A stretch of DNA of 64,000 nt, from assembly GCF_037203605.1 (NCBI RefSeq), contig NZ_JBBDHC010000007.1:115366-179365 (forward strand). Reading direction: 5' to 3'. Made by a program: the position numbers and the translations under genes. Each line of letters opens with the position of its first letter. Within the stretch, counting starts at the first letter, position 1. Below, piece by piece: positions 27,426 to 36,204 of this stretch. This stretch comes from Denitratimonas tolerans. Its GTDB lineage: Bacteria; Pseudomonadota; Gammaproteobacteria; Xanthomonadales; Xanthomonadaceae. The notes beneath the pieces are model-generated. The model made no database searches. It was given only the letters and a program-made list of their open reading frames with translations, and had not been told where the DNA came from.

Positions 27426-28391
27426 TCAGCGCTGTGCCCAGGCCGGTGCCGCGGGCCACGGGCCTTCGAAGGTGCCCTGCAGCGCGCGCCGCAGGTCGCG
27501 CTCGTCGAACTGCGGCGCGAGCAGGGTGAGCAGGGTGAGCGTGTAGTTGCGCGGAACCCGCTCGCGCGGCAGTACGCCCCAGGCCATGCACGCGGGGAAA
27601 TGATCGGTGGCCGGAAGCGGCACCAGATCCGGATCATCCTGTGCCGACACCGCCATTTCCGCCAGCACGCCGATGCCCAGGCCGGCACGCACATAGGTCT
27701 TGATGAGGTCGGCGTCGCGCGCGGTGAAGGCGATGCGCGGCTCCAGGCCGGCGCGCGCGAAGGCCGCGCGCAGGGAGGATTCGGGCCTGAGCGAGGATTC
27801 GTAGCTGACGATGGGTTCGCGCGCCAGCTCCTCCAGCGTCGGCGCGCGATCGAGGCGCGCCAGCGCATGCCCGCGCGGCACCATCACCACCCGCCGCCAG
27901 GAGTACAGAGGCACCGCGACACCGCCGGCCGGCGGCGCACCGGAGCTGCTGACCAGGGCCAGATCCGCTCCGCGCCCGAGTTCGGCCAGCGCCTCGCCCT
28001 CGCCGGTCGGAACGATGTGGATGCTCACCTCCGGGAAGCGCTCGCGCAGCGGCCCGATCGCCGGCGGCAGCACGTAGCGCGCCTGGGTGTGGGTGGTGCC
28101 GATCGCCAGCTCGCCCTGGATTTCCCCGCGCAGGTTGGCCGCCAGCGCCCGGATGTTGCCGGCTTCCAGCAGCACCTTGCGGGCGCGCGCGATCACTTCC
28201 ACGCCCGGAGCCGTGATCGCGTCCAGGCTGCGGCCGCGGCGCAGGAAGAGCTGGAAGCCCAGTTCGTCCTCCAGCTGCTTGAGCTGCTTGGACAGCCCCG
28301 GTTGGGTCGCGTGCACGCGCTCGGCTGCCTGGGTGATGTTGAGGCCGGCGTCGGCGATGGCAACGAGATAGCGAAGCTGGGTGAGTGTCAT
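27426..28391 (-). CDS. cysB: CysB-type LysR family transcriptional regulator
   Basis: The 321-residue regulator has a LysR winged helix at its N-terminus (MTLTQLRYLVAIADAGLNIT, AAERVHATQPGLSKQLKQLE). The CysB/Cbl-type linker reads LGFQLFLRRGRSLDAITAPG. The effector-binding domain begins GELAIGTTHTQARYVLP, where Thr residues in CysB bind sulfate or O-acetylserine. Later blocks (FTARDADLIKTYVRAGLGIG) are also CysB-like. I chose ATG 28389-28391. It is divergent from a cysteine synthase gene, the expected target. CysB versus the paralogue Cbl cannot be decided from sequence. Confidence 0.85.
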   Translation of the reverse strand: MTLTQLRYLVAIADAGLNITQAAERVHATQPGLSKQLKQLEDELGFQLFLRRGRSLDAITAPGVEVIARARKVLLEAGNIRALAANLRGEIQGELAIGTTHTQARYVLPPAIGPLRERFPEVSIHIVPTGEGEALAELGRGADLALVSSSGAPPAGGVAVPLYSWRRVVMVPRGHALARLDRAPTLEELAREPIVSYESSLRPESSLRAAFARAGLEPRIAFTARDADLIKTYVRAGLGIGVLAEMAVSAQDDPDLVPLPATDHFPACMAWGVLPRERVPRNYTLTLLTLLAPQFDERDLRRALQGTFEGPWPAAPAWAQR

Positions 28392-28459
28392 GGCGGCGTG
28401 GAATATGGGCGTTGATCGGCACGCTACGGCGCGCGCCGCGGCGGCGTCCAAGAACGCGC

Positions 28460-28500
28460 CGATGCGTACTTATAACCGGAAGGCATGAGAAAACGTGAAC
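28460..28500 (+). promoter_or_regulatory. Candidate promoter/CysB-binding region of the cysteine synthase gene
   Basis: This A+T-richer patch in the cysB/cysK divergent region contains ACTTATAACCGG, with TATAAC at 28471-28476 usable as a -10, followed by GCATGAGAAAACG. It is 105 bases before the cysteine synthase ATG. CysB sites are poorly conserved, so assignment rests on location and base composition. Confidence 0.35.
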
Positions 28501-28580
28501 CCGCCATTTACCCGGGCGGCCGCGGGCGCGCACCATGCACAGGTTCCGGGCTGCGCCCGATGCCATTCGAGGAGGCTTCC

Positions 28581-29540
28581 ATGGCTCTGTACCACTCCAT
28601 CGTCGACACCATCGGCCGCACCCCGATCGTGCGCCTCAACCGGGTCGCTCCCGCGCACGCCACGGTCTACGCCAAGATCGAGTCCTTCAATCCCGGCGGT
28701 TCGGTGAAGGATCGCCTGGCCCTGGCGATCGTGCTCGATGCCGAGCAGCGCGGCGTGCTTGCGCCCGGGGGCACCATCGTCGAGGCCACTTCCGGCAATA
28801 CCGGCGTGGCGCTGGCGATGGTGGCCGCGGCGCGCGGCTACCGCTTCGTCGCGGTGATGACCGAAACCTTCTCGATCGAGCGCCGCAAGCTGATGCGCGC
28901 CTATGGTGCCCGGGTGATCCTGACGCCCGCCGCCGCGCGCACCACCGGCGCGGTGGCGAAGGCGCGCGAGCTGGCCGAAAGGCACGGCTGGTTTCTCGCC
29001 GACCAGTTCGCCAATCCGGCCAACCCCGCCTACCACCGCAGCACCACCGGCGGCGAGGTCATCCAGGACTTCGCCGGCCGCCGGCTCGACTGCTTCGTCT
29101 CCGGCTGGGGCACCGGCGGCACCTTCACCGGCGTGGGCGAAGTGCTGCGCGTGGCGCGGCCGGAGGTGAGGATCATTGCGGCGGAACCTGCGAGCGCCTC
29201 GCTGCTGGGCGGGGCCGAGTGGAAGCCGCACAAGGTCCAGGGCTGGACTCCGGACTTCCTGCCGGCGGTGCTCAATCGCGAACTGGCCGACGAGGTGCTC
29301 ACCGTCAGCGACGAGGAGGCCATTGCCACCGCGCGCCGGCTGGCGATCGAAGAAGGGATTTTCGTCGGCATTTCGGCCGGTGCCACCGCCGCCGTGGCCT
29401 TGCGCGTGGCGCAGCGCGCGCCTGAAGGCTCCGTCGTGCTGACGGTGTTCCCGGATACCGGCGAGCGTTACCTGTCCACGGCGCTGTTCGAGGGCGTGAA
29501 CGAGGGGTCCGACGACGAGTGGCTGGCTTCGCTGGGGTGA
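28581..29540 (+). CDS. cysK: Cysteine synthase (O-acetylserine sulfhydrylase family)
   Basis: The 319-residue PLP enzyme condenses O-acetylserine with sulfide to give cysteine. The PLP lysine is in NPGGSVKDRLALAI (about residue 42), the substrate loop is EATSGNTGVALA (about 70-81), and the phosphate-binding glycine loop is GWGTGGTFTGVGE (about 175). The C-terminal GISAGATAAVAL and FPDTGERYLST blocks are standard. A strong GAGGAGGCTTCC ribosome-binding site precedes ATG 28581, deciding the start. It is divergent from a CysB-type regulator. The CysK and CysM subtypes are hard to separate; the overall pattern favours CysK. Confidence 0.9.
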   Translation: MALYHSIVDTIGRTPIVRLNRVAPAHATVYAKIESFNPGGSVKDRLALAIVLDAEQRGVLAPGGTIVEATSGNTGVALAMVAAARGYRFVAVMTETFSIERRKLMRAYGARVILTPAAARTTGAVAKARELAERHGWFLADQFANPANPAYHRSTTGGEVIQDFAGRRLDCFVSGWGTGGTFTGVGEVLRVARPEVRIIAAEPASASLLGGAEWKPHKVQGWTPDFLPAVLNRELADEVLTVSDEEAIATARRLAIEEGIFVGISAGATAAVALRVAQRAPEGSVVLTVFPDTGERYLSTALFEGVNEGSDDEWLASLG

Positions 29541-29556
29541 AGCCTCGCGTTACGCG

Positions 29557-32286
29557 CTAGCCGGTGTTCTGGATGCCGGCGCTGATGCCGTTCACCGTGG
29601 CCACCAGGGCGCGGTAGGTGGCGTCGTCGGGGCGGCCGTCGGCGCGCCAGCGGCGCAGCAGGCTCTGCTGCAGAAGGTTGACCGGATCGACGTAGGGATT
29701 GCGCAGGCGGATCGAGCGGCGCAGGCGCGGGTCCAGCGAAAGCAGTTCGTCGGCATCGCGCAGCGCAAGGATGGCCGCGCAGGTGCGTTCGAACTCGGCG
29801 CGGATGCGCGGAAACATGCGCCCGTGCAGGGGGGACTGGCGCGAATACCCCTCGAAGATGCCCGGATCGGCCTTGGCCAGGGCCATTTCCACATCGTCCA
29901 CCAGGGTGGCGAAGAACGGCCACTGCGCGGTCATTTCCGCCATCGCCTCGCGGCCCCAGGTGGCGAGCCCGTGCGCCAGGCCGCTGCCCACGCCGTACCA
30001 GGCGGTCAGGTTGCCGCGGGTCTGCGCCCAGGCGAATACCCAGGGAATGGCGCGCAGCGCGCCGATGTCGCCGGTCCCGGCGCGCTTGGCCGGGCGCGAA
30101 CCCAGGCGCAGGCGCTCGATCAGGTCGATGGGCGTGGCCTCGCGGAAGTAGGCGGGGAAATCGGCATCGTCATGCACCAGCGCACGGTAGGCATCGCGCG
30201 AGACGTGCGCCATCTCGCGGGCGAACTCGCGCCAGACCGCCTCGCGCGGCTCCGCCTTGCGCGGCCGCAGGCCGGCGCGCAGCACGGCACCCGCGACCTG
30301 CTCGAAGTTGCGCAAGGCCAGCGCGCGGATGCCGTAGCGGCGGTGGATCACCTCGCCCTGCTCGGTCACGCGCAGGTGGCCATCGACGCTGCCGCGCGGC
30401 GCGGCGATCACCGCGTGCTCGGTCTTGCCGCCGCCGCGGCTGATCGAGCCGCCGCGGCCGTGGAAGAACACGATCCGCACGCCGAACTCGCGCCCGATGC
30501 CGAGCAGCGCGATCTGCGCCTGCTGCAGGGCAAAGCGCGAGGCCAGCATGCCGGCATCCTTGGCGCTGTCCGAATAGCCCAGCATCACCATCTGCTGCTC
30601 GCCGCGCGCCGCGACGTGGGCGCGATAGCGCGGTTCGGACAGCAGCGCGCGCAGGGCTTCGGGCGCGGCCTCCAGGTCGGCAACGGTTTCGAACAGCGGC
30701 GCCACGTCCAGCGCCGTTGCCGCCGCGTCGTCGCCGGCCAGGTGCGCCAGCGCCAGCACCGCCAGCGCGTCGGCGGCGCAGCGACTCATGCTCACGATGT
30801 AGGGCCCCAGCGCCTCGCTGCCGTAGCTGCGCCGCGCCGCGGCCAGGGTGCGGAACACCGCCAGCGTGCCGCGCGCGGGCTCGGGCAGGGCATCGATGTC
30901 GCGTGCCGGCACCGGCTCGGCCAGGAGCGCGGTGAGTCGTGCGGCGCGGGCTGCCGGATCGGCGCTGGCGAAACCTTCTTCATCCAGACAGACCGCAAGC
31001 GCCTGCGCGTGCACCGCGGCGTCCTGCCGCACGTCGAGCGCGGCCAGATGAAAGCCGAACGCGTGCAGCCGGTGCAGCACCCGCTGCAGGTTGAATCCGC
31101 CCGCATGTTCGCCGCGATGGTTGGTCAGGCTGGTGCCGATCAGCGCCAGATCGGCAGCGAACTCCCCGGGCCGCGCATAGCCTTCCGCGTCGCCCGCGGC
31201 CGTGGCCGCCAGCCGGGCGTCGAGCAGCGCCAGCAGCGCGCGGTAGGGCATGTCGGCGTGCCGCGCGCGCTCGTTCGCCGCCACCGCGGGAAAGCGCGCG
31301 CGGTAGTGTGCGATACGCTCGTGCACGGCCGGATCGATGCCGGCCCGCTCGGCGGACTGGCTCAGCAGGCTGGCCAGGCGCACGAGGTCGCGCCGATAGG
31401 CCCCGATCACGATCTCGCGCTGGCGCGTGAGCGTGGCCTCGATGGTCGCGGCACCGACGTTCGGATTGCCGTCCATGTCCCCGCCCACCCAGGACCCGAA
31501 CGCCAGGGCGCGCGGCAGCGGCAGGCGGGTGCCGTATACCGACTGGATCGCCTCGTCCAGGGCTTCGTGGAAGACCGGCAGCACGCGGTAGATCACCTCG
31601 GACAGGTAGAACCCGACGTGCTCCAGCTCATCGGCGACGGTGGGGCGCGTGGGCGGGTTCTCGGCCGTCTGCCAGGCGGCGGTGATGGCGGTGCGGATGC
31701 GCTCGCGCTCGGCGTGGCGCTCCTGCGGGGTGAGGCTCGGGTCCATGCCCACGATCAGCCCGCGCACCACGTCCTGCTCCTTTTCCAGCAGCGCGCGGCG
31801 CATCGCCTCGGTCGGATGCGCGGTGAACACCAGTTCGAGCTGCAGCCGCGGAAGCCACTGCGCCAGGGTGTCGAGGTCCACGCCGTCGGATTTCAGCGCC
31901 TCGAGCACCGCGTGCAGGCTGCCCGGCTGGGACGCGCTGCCGACGCGCTGGTAATCGCGCCGGCGGCGGATGCGATGCACCCGCTCGGCCAGGTTCACCG
32001 CGTTGAAGTAGGCGGCAAACGCGCGCACCACCGCTTCGGCGGTGCCCGGTGCCATCGTTTCCAGGTGCTGCCGCAGCACGACTTCGGACTCGCCCTGCTC
32101 GCGCCGTCGGATCGCCGCCGTGCGGATCGATTCGACCAGCGCCAGGAAGTCGTCGCCACGCTGTTCGGCCAGCATTTCCCCGACCAGTGCGCCGAGCCGG
32201 TTGACGTCGTCACTCAGCGGCTGGTCGAGCGGACCAAAGCTGACTTCGCGCAGCGGCGCGGGCGCATGTTCGGGGGGCGTGGTCAT
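29557..32286 (-). CDS. ppc: Phosphoenolpyruvate carboxylase
   Basis: PEPC carboxylates phosphoenolpyruvate to oxaloacetate, replenishing the TCA cycle. The 909-residue protein has all main signatures: the catalytic His in LVFTAHPTEAMRR (about 155), GSWVGGDMDGNP (about 265), MLGYSDSAKDAG (about 570), FHGRGGSISRGGGKTEHA (about 610) and the conserved C-terminal tetrapeptide QNTG. Length is typical of bacterial PEPC. It converges with the cysteine synthase gene across 16 bases. A long perfect hairpin lies 32-72 bases before its start. Confidence 0.97.
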   Translation of the reverse strand: MTTPPEHAPAPLREVSFGPLDQPLSDDVNRLGALVGEMLAEQRGDDFLALVESIRTAAIRRREQGESEVVLRQHLETMAPGTAEAVVRAFAAYFNAVNLAERVHRIRRRRDYQRVGSASQPGSLHAVLEALKSDGVDLDTLAQWLPRLQLELVFTAHPTEAMRRALLEKEQDVVRGLIVGMDPSLTPQERHAERERIRTAITAAWQTAENPPTRPTVADELEHVGFYLSEVIYRVLPVFHEALDEAIQSVYGTRLPLPRALAFGSWVGGDMDGNPNVGAATIEATLTRQREIVIGAYRRDLVRLASLLSQSAERAGIDPAVHERIAHYRARFPAVAANERARHADMPYRALLALLDARLAATAAGDAEGYARPGEFAADLALIGTSLTNHRGEHAGGFNLQRVLHRLHAFGFHLAALDVRQDAAVHAQALAVCLDEEGFASADPAARAARLTALLAEPVPARDIDALPEPARGTLAVFRTLAAARRSYGSEALGPYIVSMSRCAADALAVLALAHLAGDDAAATALDVAPLFETVADLEAAPEALRALLSEPRYRAHVAARGEQQMVMLGYSDSAKDAGMLASRFALQQAQIALLGIGREFGVRIVFFHGRGGSISRGGGKTEHAVIAAPRGSVDGHLRVTEQGEVIHRRYGIRALALRNFEQVAGAVLRAGLRPRKAEPREAVWREFAREMAHVSRDAYRALVHDDADFPAYFREATPIDLIERLRLGSRPAKRAGTGDIGALRAIPWVFAWAQTRGNLTAWYGVGSGLAHGLATWGREAMAEMTAQWPFFATLVDDVEMALAKADPGIFEGYSRQSPLHGRMFPRIRAEFERTCAAILALRDADELLSLDPRLRRSIRLRNPYVDPVNLLQQSLLRRWRADGRPDDATYRALVATVNGISAGIQNTG

Positions 32287-32317
32287 GGCGGCGGCATTCA
32301 GGAAAACGGCGGACGAT

Positions 32318-32358
32318 CGGTGCAGGTGCCGCCGAGATCATGGGCGGCACCTGCACCG
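32318..32358. terminator. Long perfect hairpin between the phosphate-binding/OmpA gene and ppc
   Basis: CGGTGCAGGTGCCGCC (32318-32333) and its exact complement (32343-32358) form a 16-bp stem with a 9-base loop. It lies about 80 bases past the upstream gene's stop and 32 bases before ppc, on the same strand. There is no U-run. It could terminate, attenuate or protect transcript ends. Confidence 0.5.
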
Positions 32359-32440
32359 AGTGTAACGGGCCGTTCCGGCATCGCCGCCATGCCGCGCATG
32401 ATCTGCCGCGACGCGCTGCGGCAGGCGCGTCGCGGGCGCG

Positions 32441-33784
32441 TCAGCTGGCGGGCGGCGGCTGGATCCAGACTTCCACGCGCCGGTTGCGCTGGCGCCCGGC
32501 TTCGCCGGAATCGGCCGCGAGCGGTGCCGCGCCGCCCATGCCGCGCGCACGGCTGACCGCAATGCCGCTGGCCGAGAGCCGGTCGACGATCGCATCGACG
32601 CGGTCGTTGCTGAGCATCTGCGCCAGGATTGGCGCAACCTCGTTGGGGTCGGCAAAGCCCAGCAGCACCAGACGCCGCCCCTGGTTTTCCGGCCGCGCCA
32701 TGAACTCGGCCAGGCGCTGCACGTCGCGCGCGGCCTTGGTGTCCACGCGCCCCGGCGCGAAGCGGAAGTTGAGGCTGAGGCGCTGCGCATCGCCGACCAG
32801 TGCGCGATAGCTGGCGGGCGCGTCGCGGCGCAGGCTGTCGGCGTAGGCGCGCACGTCCTGCGACACGAAGCCGTGGCGTTCGGCCACCGCCTGGCCTTCC
32901 GCGGAGGTCACGAAGGCCTCGAAATCCTCGGCCAGCGGCGTGGTTTCCTGGGCGCGGTACAGGAACAGCCGGCGCGACAGCGCGTAGTCTTCGACCGCGA
33001 TGCGGAAGCCTTCCGGCGACATCGCCACGCCCGCGTCGGAGATCGCCAGCGCGCGCGTCGCGCCAATGTCGGCAAAGCCGGCGAAGCCGATCGCCAGTGG
33101 ATCGTTCGCCACCGCTTCGGCCAGTTCGTGGGTGCTCTCCAGCCGCACCGCGTCGCCGCGCAGGCGGCGCTCGCCCAGCACCAGGGTCCGGAAGGTGTCG
33201 AAGGTGCCCGAGGCATCGTCGCGTGCGAACACCCGCACCGCGCCGGCGCGGCCTCCGACGCCGGACCAGTCGCGCACTTCGCCGCTGAAGAGCTGCCGGA
33301 CCTGTGCCACGCGCAGTTCGCGCAGCGGGTTGTCCGGGTGCACGATCACTGCCACGCCGTCGAGCGCCACCACCAGTTCCTGCGTCGGGTGGCGCAGATC
33401 GCCCAGGCCGGTGTCGAGGCCGCGCGCGTGTTCGCGGTCGTTGACGGGGCGCGAGGCCATGGCGAGGTCGGCCTTGCCGTCGAACAGGTCGGCAAGGCCG
33501 GTGCTGCTGCCGTGGGTCTGCAAATCCACGGCGAAATCGCAGTCGCCGGTGCCGGTGAAGAGCAGCTGCCCCGGCAGCAGGACTTCCCGCGTCACGCCGG
33601 TGCAGCCGCGCGAGGTCATCCACGCCGCGATCCAGCCGGGCGCGAGCGCCTCGCCGATGGTGTTGGAGCCGTGCAGACGCAGCGTCTGCACCGCCGATGC
33701 CGGCGTCGGAACGGCGGCCAGCCAGAGCGTTGCGAGGCCGATCAGCGCCGTGATCACGCAGCGGTGTCGCGCGGTGGAAAGCAT
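32441..33784 (-). CDS. PstS-like phosphate-binding protein fused to an OmpA-type peptidoglycan-binding domain
   Basis: The 447-residue exported protein has an N-terminal signal peptide (about 1-31, ending TPASA). A PBP-like domain follows (about 32-310), with LRLHGSNTIGEALAP, the GSSTGLADLFDGKADLAMASRPV block, VFARDDASGTFDTFR and a late FAGFADIG segment, all typical of PstS-type oxyanion binding. The C-terminus (about 335-447) is OmpA-like: FRFAPGRVDTKAARDVQRLA, LVLLGFADPNE and RQRNRRVEVWI. The fusion would hold the binding protein at the cell wall. No pstCAB transporter genes adjoin it, so it may be a sensor or scavenger rather than a transporter subunit. Confidence 0.82.
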   Translation of the reverse strand: MLSTARHRCVITALIGLATLWLAAVPTPASAVQTLRLHGSNTIGEALAPGWIAAWMTSRGCTGVTREVLLPGQLLFTGTGDCDFAVDLQTHGSSTGLADLFDGKADLAMASRPVNDREHARGLDTGLGDLRHPTQELVVALDGVAVIVHPDNPLRELRVAQVRQLFSGEVRDWSGVGGRAGAVRVFARDDASGTFDTFRTLVLGERRLRGDAVRLESTHELAEAVANDPLAIGFAGFADIGATRALAISDAGVAMSPEGFRIAVEDYALSRRLFLYRAQETTPLAEDFEAFVTSAEGQAVAERHGFVSQDVRAYADSLRRDAPASYRALVGDAQRLSLNFRFAPGRVDTKAARDVQRLAEFMARPENQGRRLVLLGFADPNEVAPILAQMLSNDRVDAIVDRLSASGIAVSRARGMGGAAPLAADSGEAGRQRNRRVEVWIQPPPAS

Positions 33785-34035
33785 GCGAGTGACCTGTCTG
33801 GATGAGATGGCGACAGCCTAGGCGGCGCGCGTGACAGTTTCGTTTTTCCCGCCTCCGACAGCATGTGGCCGAAGGTGCCGCGAGACTCGAATCACTGCGC
33901 GCAGGCCGCGCGCCTGCGTCATCCGCGATTGGCGTCGTGCGCGTGCGGACGGGTTGCCCCCGCTCTGCGCGACCCGGAAGGTTTTCGCGGTTCGTTCCAG
34001 CGGGACGGGAAACGCGCCGTTCCCGCGTCGCGCCC

Positions 34036-35220
34036 TCAGAACCACTCCAGCAGCGAAATGCCCACGCCGACGTAGGTCGAGGCGTGGTTGTAGTCGATCA
34101 GGCTCTCGCCGTAGCCGCTGAAAATCTGCACGTGGCCACGCAGCGGGCCGTCGAGGGGAAAGCCCCAGTCGACCTGGATCGAGCCGCGGGAGCGGTCGCC
34201 ACCGCGCAGCGAATGCCGCGCGATGGTGGAGATTTCGTGCTGGCCGCGGTGCCAGACGAGCATGGCATCGCCGCGCCCGATGTAGTCCTCGATGTTCGGG
34301 TTGTTGTCCTCGCGCGTGCCTTCGGGGATGCGCCACCAGGGGCGGATCACCAGCGCCCAGTCGTCGCGATCCAGGCCCACGGTGGCCACGATGCGGTTCC
34401 AGCTGCGCGAGCGCGGGTCGCTCTGGCCGTTGGACTGGTGGTTGATGCTGATGCCCGCCATGCGCCCGCTCCAGCCCATCAGCTGATAGCGGTTGCGGAA
34501 CAGCAGCATCAGCTCGGGTTCGTAGTTGGTTTCGCGGAAGGGACGCGAGGCGTCGCCGTTGTACATTTGCCAGCGCGATGTCTGGGTGTAGGCTCCCCAC
34601 AGGTCGCCGTTGTCGCCGAACAGGTTCTGGGCGATCTTGGTCTTGAAGCTGATCTGGAACTTGCCCTCGGTCGGTTGCACGTTGTGCCAGTCGGTGACCG
34701 TGTTGTTCGGATTGTCCGAGTGCGGCAGTTCGTTGGTGCGCGTGGCCCAGAAGAAGGGCAGGGCGTAGATCGGCTTGTAGGCGCGCAGGTTGAAGACACC
34801 CAGCTTGGAGTCGCGCGCCAGTTCCCAGCGGCGATCAAGCAGCGAGCCGCGGCCGGCATTGGCGAGCGTGGAGGCGGGGTCGTCGAGCGGGACGATTTCG
34901 CTGTTGTCCGGAGGCGTGCCCGGCGCGAACCAGCGGCGGACGCGGCGGCGCAGCGTGTCGCTGGTTTCCTCCTGGGCCAGGCCCGCGGCGGCCGCCGCCT
35001 CGGTGGCATGCTGCGCCGCCAGCGCGGCAGCGGCGGCGCGTGCGGCTTCGTCGGCAGCGCGGGTGTCCTCGGGAGTCAGTCGGAAGAACGCGTCGTAGCA
35101 GGCCAGTCGCTCGATGTCCTGCGCGATGGTGGCGCAGCTGTCCGGTGACGCGAGGGATTGCGCGACGGCGGCCGATGCGACGACGGCCAGCGCGAGCGGG
35201 AGGAAGGCGAGTGCGCGCAC
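34036..35220 (-). CDS. pldA: Outer membrane phospholipase A (PldA family)
   Basis: The 394-residue precursor has a signal peptide (MRALAFLPLALAVVASAAVA) and an Ala-rich, partly coiled N-terminal extension with a C-x(11)-C pair (about 28-41). A 12-strand OMPLA barrel follows. The Ser-His-Asn catalytic group is in SINHQSNGQSDPRSRSWNR. Other family blocks are RETNYEPELMLLFR, FQISFKTKIAQNLFG and a C-terminal aromatic residue (SLLEWF) for barrel assembly. It degrades outer-leaflet phospholipids and maintains lipid asymmetry. It lies 16 bases after the fnr stop on the same strand and 251 bases before the next gene. I see no feature in that gap. Confidence 0.92.
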   Translation of the reverse strand: MRALAFLPLALAVVASAAVAQSLASPDSCATIAQDIERLACYDAFFRLTPEDTRAADEAARAAAAALAAQHATEAAAAAGLAQEETSDTLRRRVRRWFAPGTPPDNSEIVPLDDPASTLANAGRGSLLDRRWELARDSKLGVFNLRAYKPIYALPFFWATRTNELPHSDNPNNTVTDWHNVQPTEGKFQISFKTKIAQNLFGDNGDLWGAYTQTSRWQMYNGDASRPFRETNYEPELMLLFRNRYQLMGWSGRMAGISINHQSNGQSDPRSRSWNRIVATVGLDRDDWALVIRPWWRIPEGTREDNNPNIEDYIGRGDAMLVWHRGQHEISTIARHSLRGGDRSRGSIQVDWGFPLDGPLRGHVQIFSGYGESLIDYNHASTYVGVGISLLEWF

Positions 35221-35236
35221 CTCGGGCTGCCCTGGG

Positions 35237-36040
35237 TCAGGCGCTGCGCGGGCAGACCTGCTCGCGCGGCGCGTCCGGCGAGCCGAGCGCCATGGTCTCG
35301 AGCTGGCGCGGGTCCAGGATGCGCAGCTGCCGCCCGCGCACCTTGATCACGCCCTCGTCCTGCAGCCGGGTGAAGCCACGGCTGACCGTCTCGATGACCA
35401 GCCCCAGGAACCGCGCGATGTCTTCGCGGCTCATCGGCAGGCTGAATTCGGCGGACGGGTGTCCGAGTACCCGGAATCGCTCCGACAACCCGTGCAGGAA
35501 CATGGCGATGCGCTCCTGGGCCTGGCGCCGCCCCAGCATTTCCAGATGGTCCTGGTCGCGCGCGACGCTGCGGCCGATCACGCGCAGTATCTGCGCGCTC
35601 AGGCCGGGGATGGCGTGGATGACTTCTTCCAGCGATTCGATCGGGACTTCACACACCTGGGTCGGTCCCAGCGCTTCGGCTTCGCAGCGATGCCGGCCGC
35701 TGCCCAGCGCGTCCAGCCCCATGAGCTCGCCGGGCAGATGGAAGCCGATGATCTGCTCCTCGCCGTCGCTGTTGATGGCCACCGTCTTGAAGCTGCCTTC
35801 GCGCGCCACGTACAGCGCATTCATCGGATCCCCGATGCGGTAGAGGCGCTCGCTGCGCGTCAGCGGGCGGCGACGGCGGACGATCGCGTCGAGTTGGTCC
35901 AGATCGTCGTGGCCGATGCCGGCCGGCAGGCAAAGCTGGTGCAGCGAACACTGTGCGCAGCGGCGGCGCAATTTCGCCAGGTCCAATACGACGTTTGTGT
36001 TCATCTGGCATCCCGCAGTGGGTGCGGCAAGGGTGCTCAT
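35237..36040 (-). CDS. fnr: FNR-type oxygen-responsive transcriptional regulator
   Basis: The 267-residue Crp/Fnr protein has an N-terminal cysteine cluster (C28, C31 and C37 in RRRCAQCSLHQLC) plus C119 in GRHRCEAEA, the four ligands of an oxygen-labile [4Fe-4S] cluster. A cyclic-nucleotide-type beta roll follows, then a dimer helix and a winged HTH (SREDIARFLGLVIETVSRGFTRLQ). The recognition helix ETVSRxxTRLQ matches FNR, which binds TTGAT-N4-ATCAA. The start is ambiguous: ATG 36038-36040, or ATG 36002-36004 with a GGGAT upstream. A candidate FNR site lies 3.3 kb away at 39305. Confidence 0.92.
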   Translation of the reverse strand: MSTLAAPTAGCQMNTNVVLDLAKLRRRCAQCSLHQLCLPAGIGHDDLDQLDAIVRRRRPLTRSERLYRIGDPMNALYVAREGSFKTVAINSDGEEQIIGFHLPGELMGLDALGSGRHRCEAEALGPTQVCEVPIESLEEVIHAIPGLSAQILRVIGRSVARDQDHLEMLGRRQAQERIAMFLHGLSERFRVLGHPSAEFSLPMSREDIARFLGLVIETVSRGFTRLQDEGVIKVRGRQLRILDPRQLETMALGSPDAPREQVCPRSA

Positions 36041-36142
36041 GGTGCCAGAAGCGGGCCTTCAGGGCATTCCCGCCCGTGCCGGCCGGCGCGGACGCGCGGC
36101 CCGCCGGCCCGGCGCGCGAGCAAAACCTTCCGGAGGCCATGC

Positions 36143-36148
36143 GATAAT
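36143..36148 (+). promoter_or_regulatory. Candidate -10 element upstream of the acetyltransferase-min cluster
   Basis: GATAAT in the context ATGCGATAATGATGG lies 57 bases before the ATG at 36205, in the fnr divergent region. It is one mismatch from TATAAT. No convincing -35 is seen. Confidence 0.4.
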
Positions 36149-36204
36149 GATGGTTCTGTCGACGTGCGGAGGGATTCCGCCGATCGCCCCTTTCGGAGAG
36201 CTGA

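Noticed and set aside
29824..32556. Long plus-strand frame opposite ppc
   Set aside because: Its product lacks motifs, whereas the minus strand has every PEPC signature.
33785..34035. Possible small gene or Pho box in the gap before the phosphate-binding/OmpA gene
   Set aside because: Short open frames here lack ribosome-binding sites and conserved pattern, and no convincing pair of Pho-box repeats is visible.
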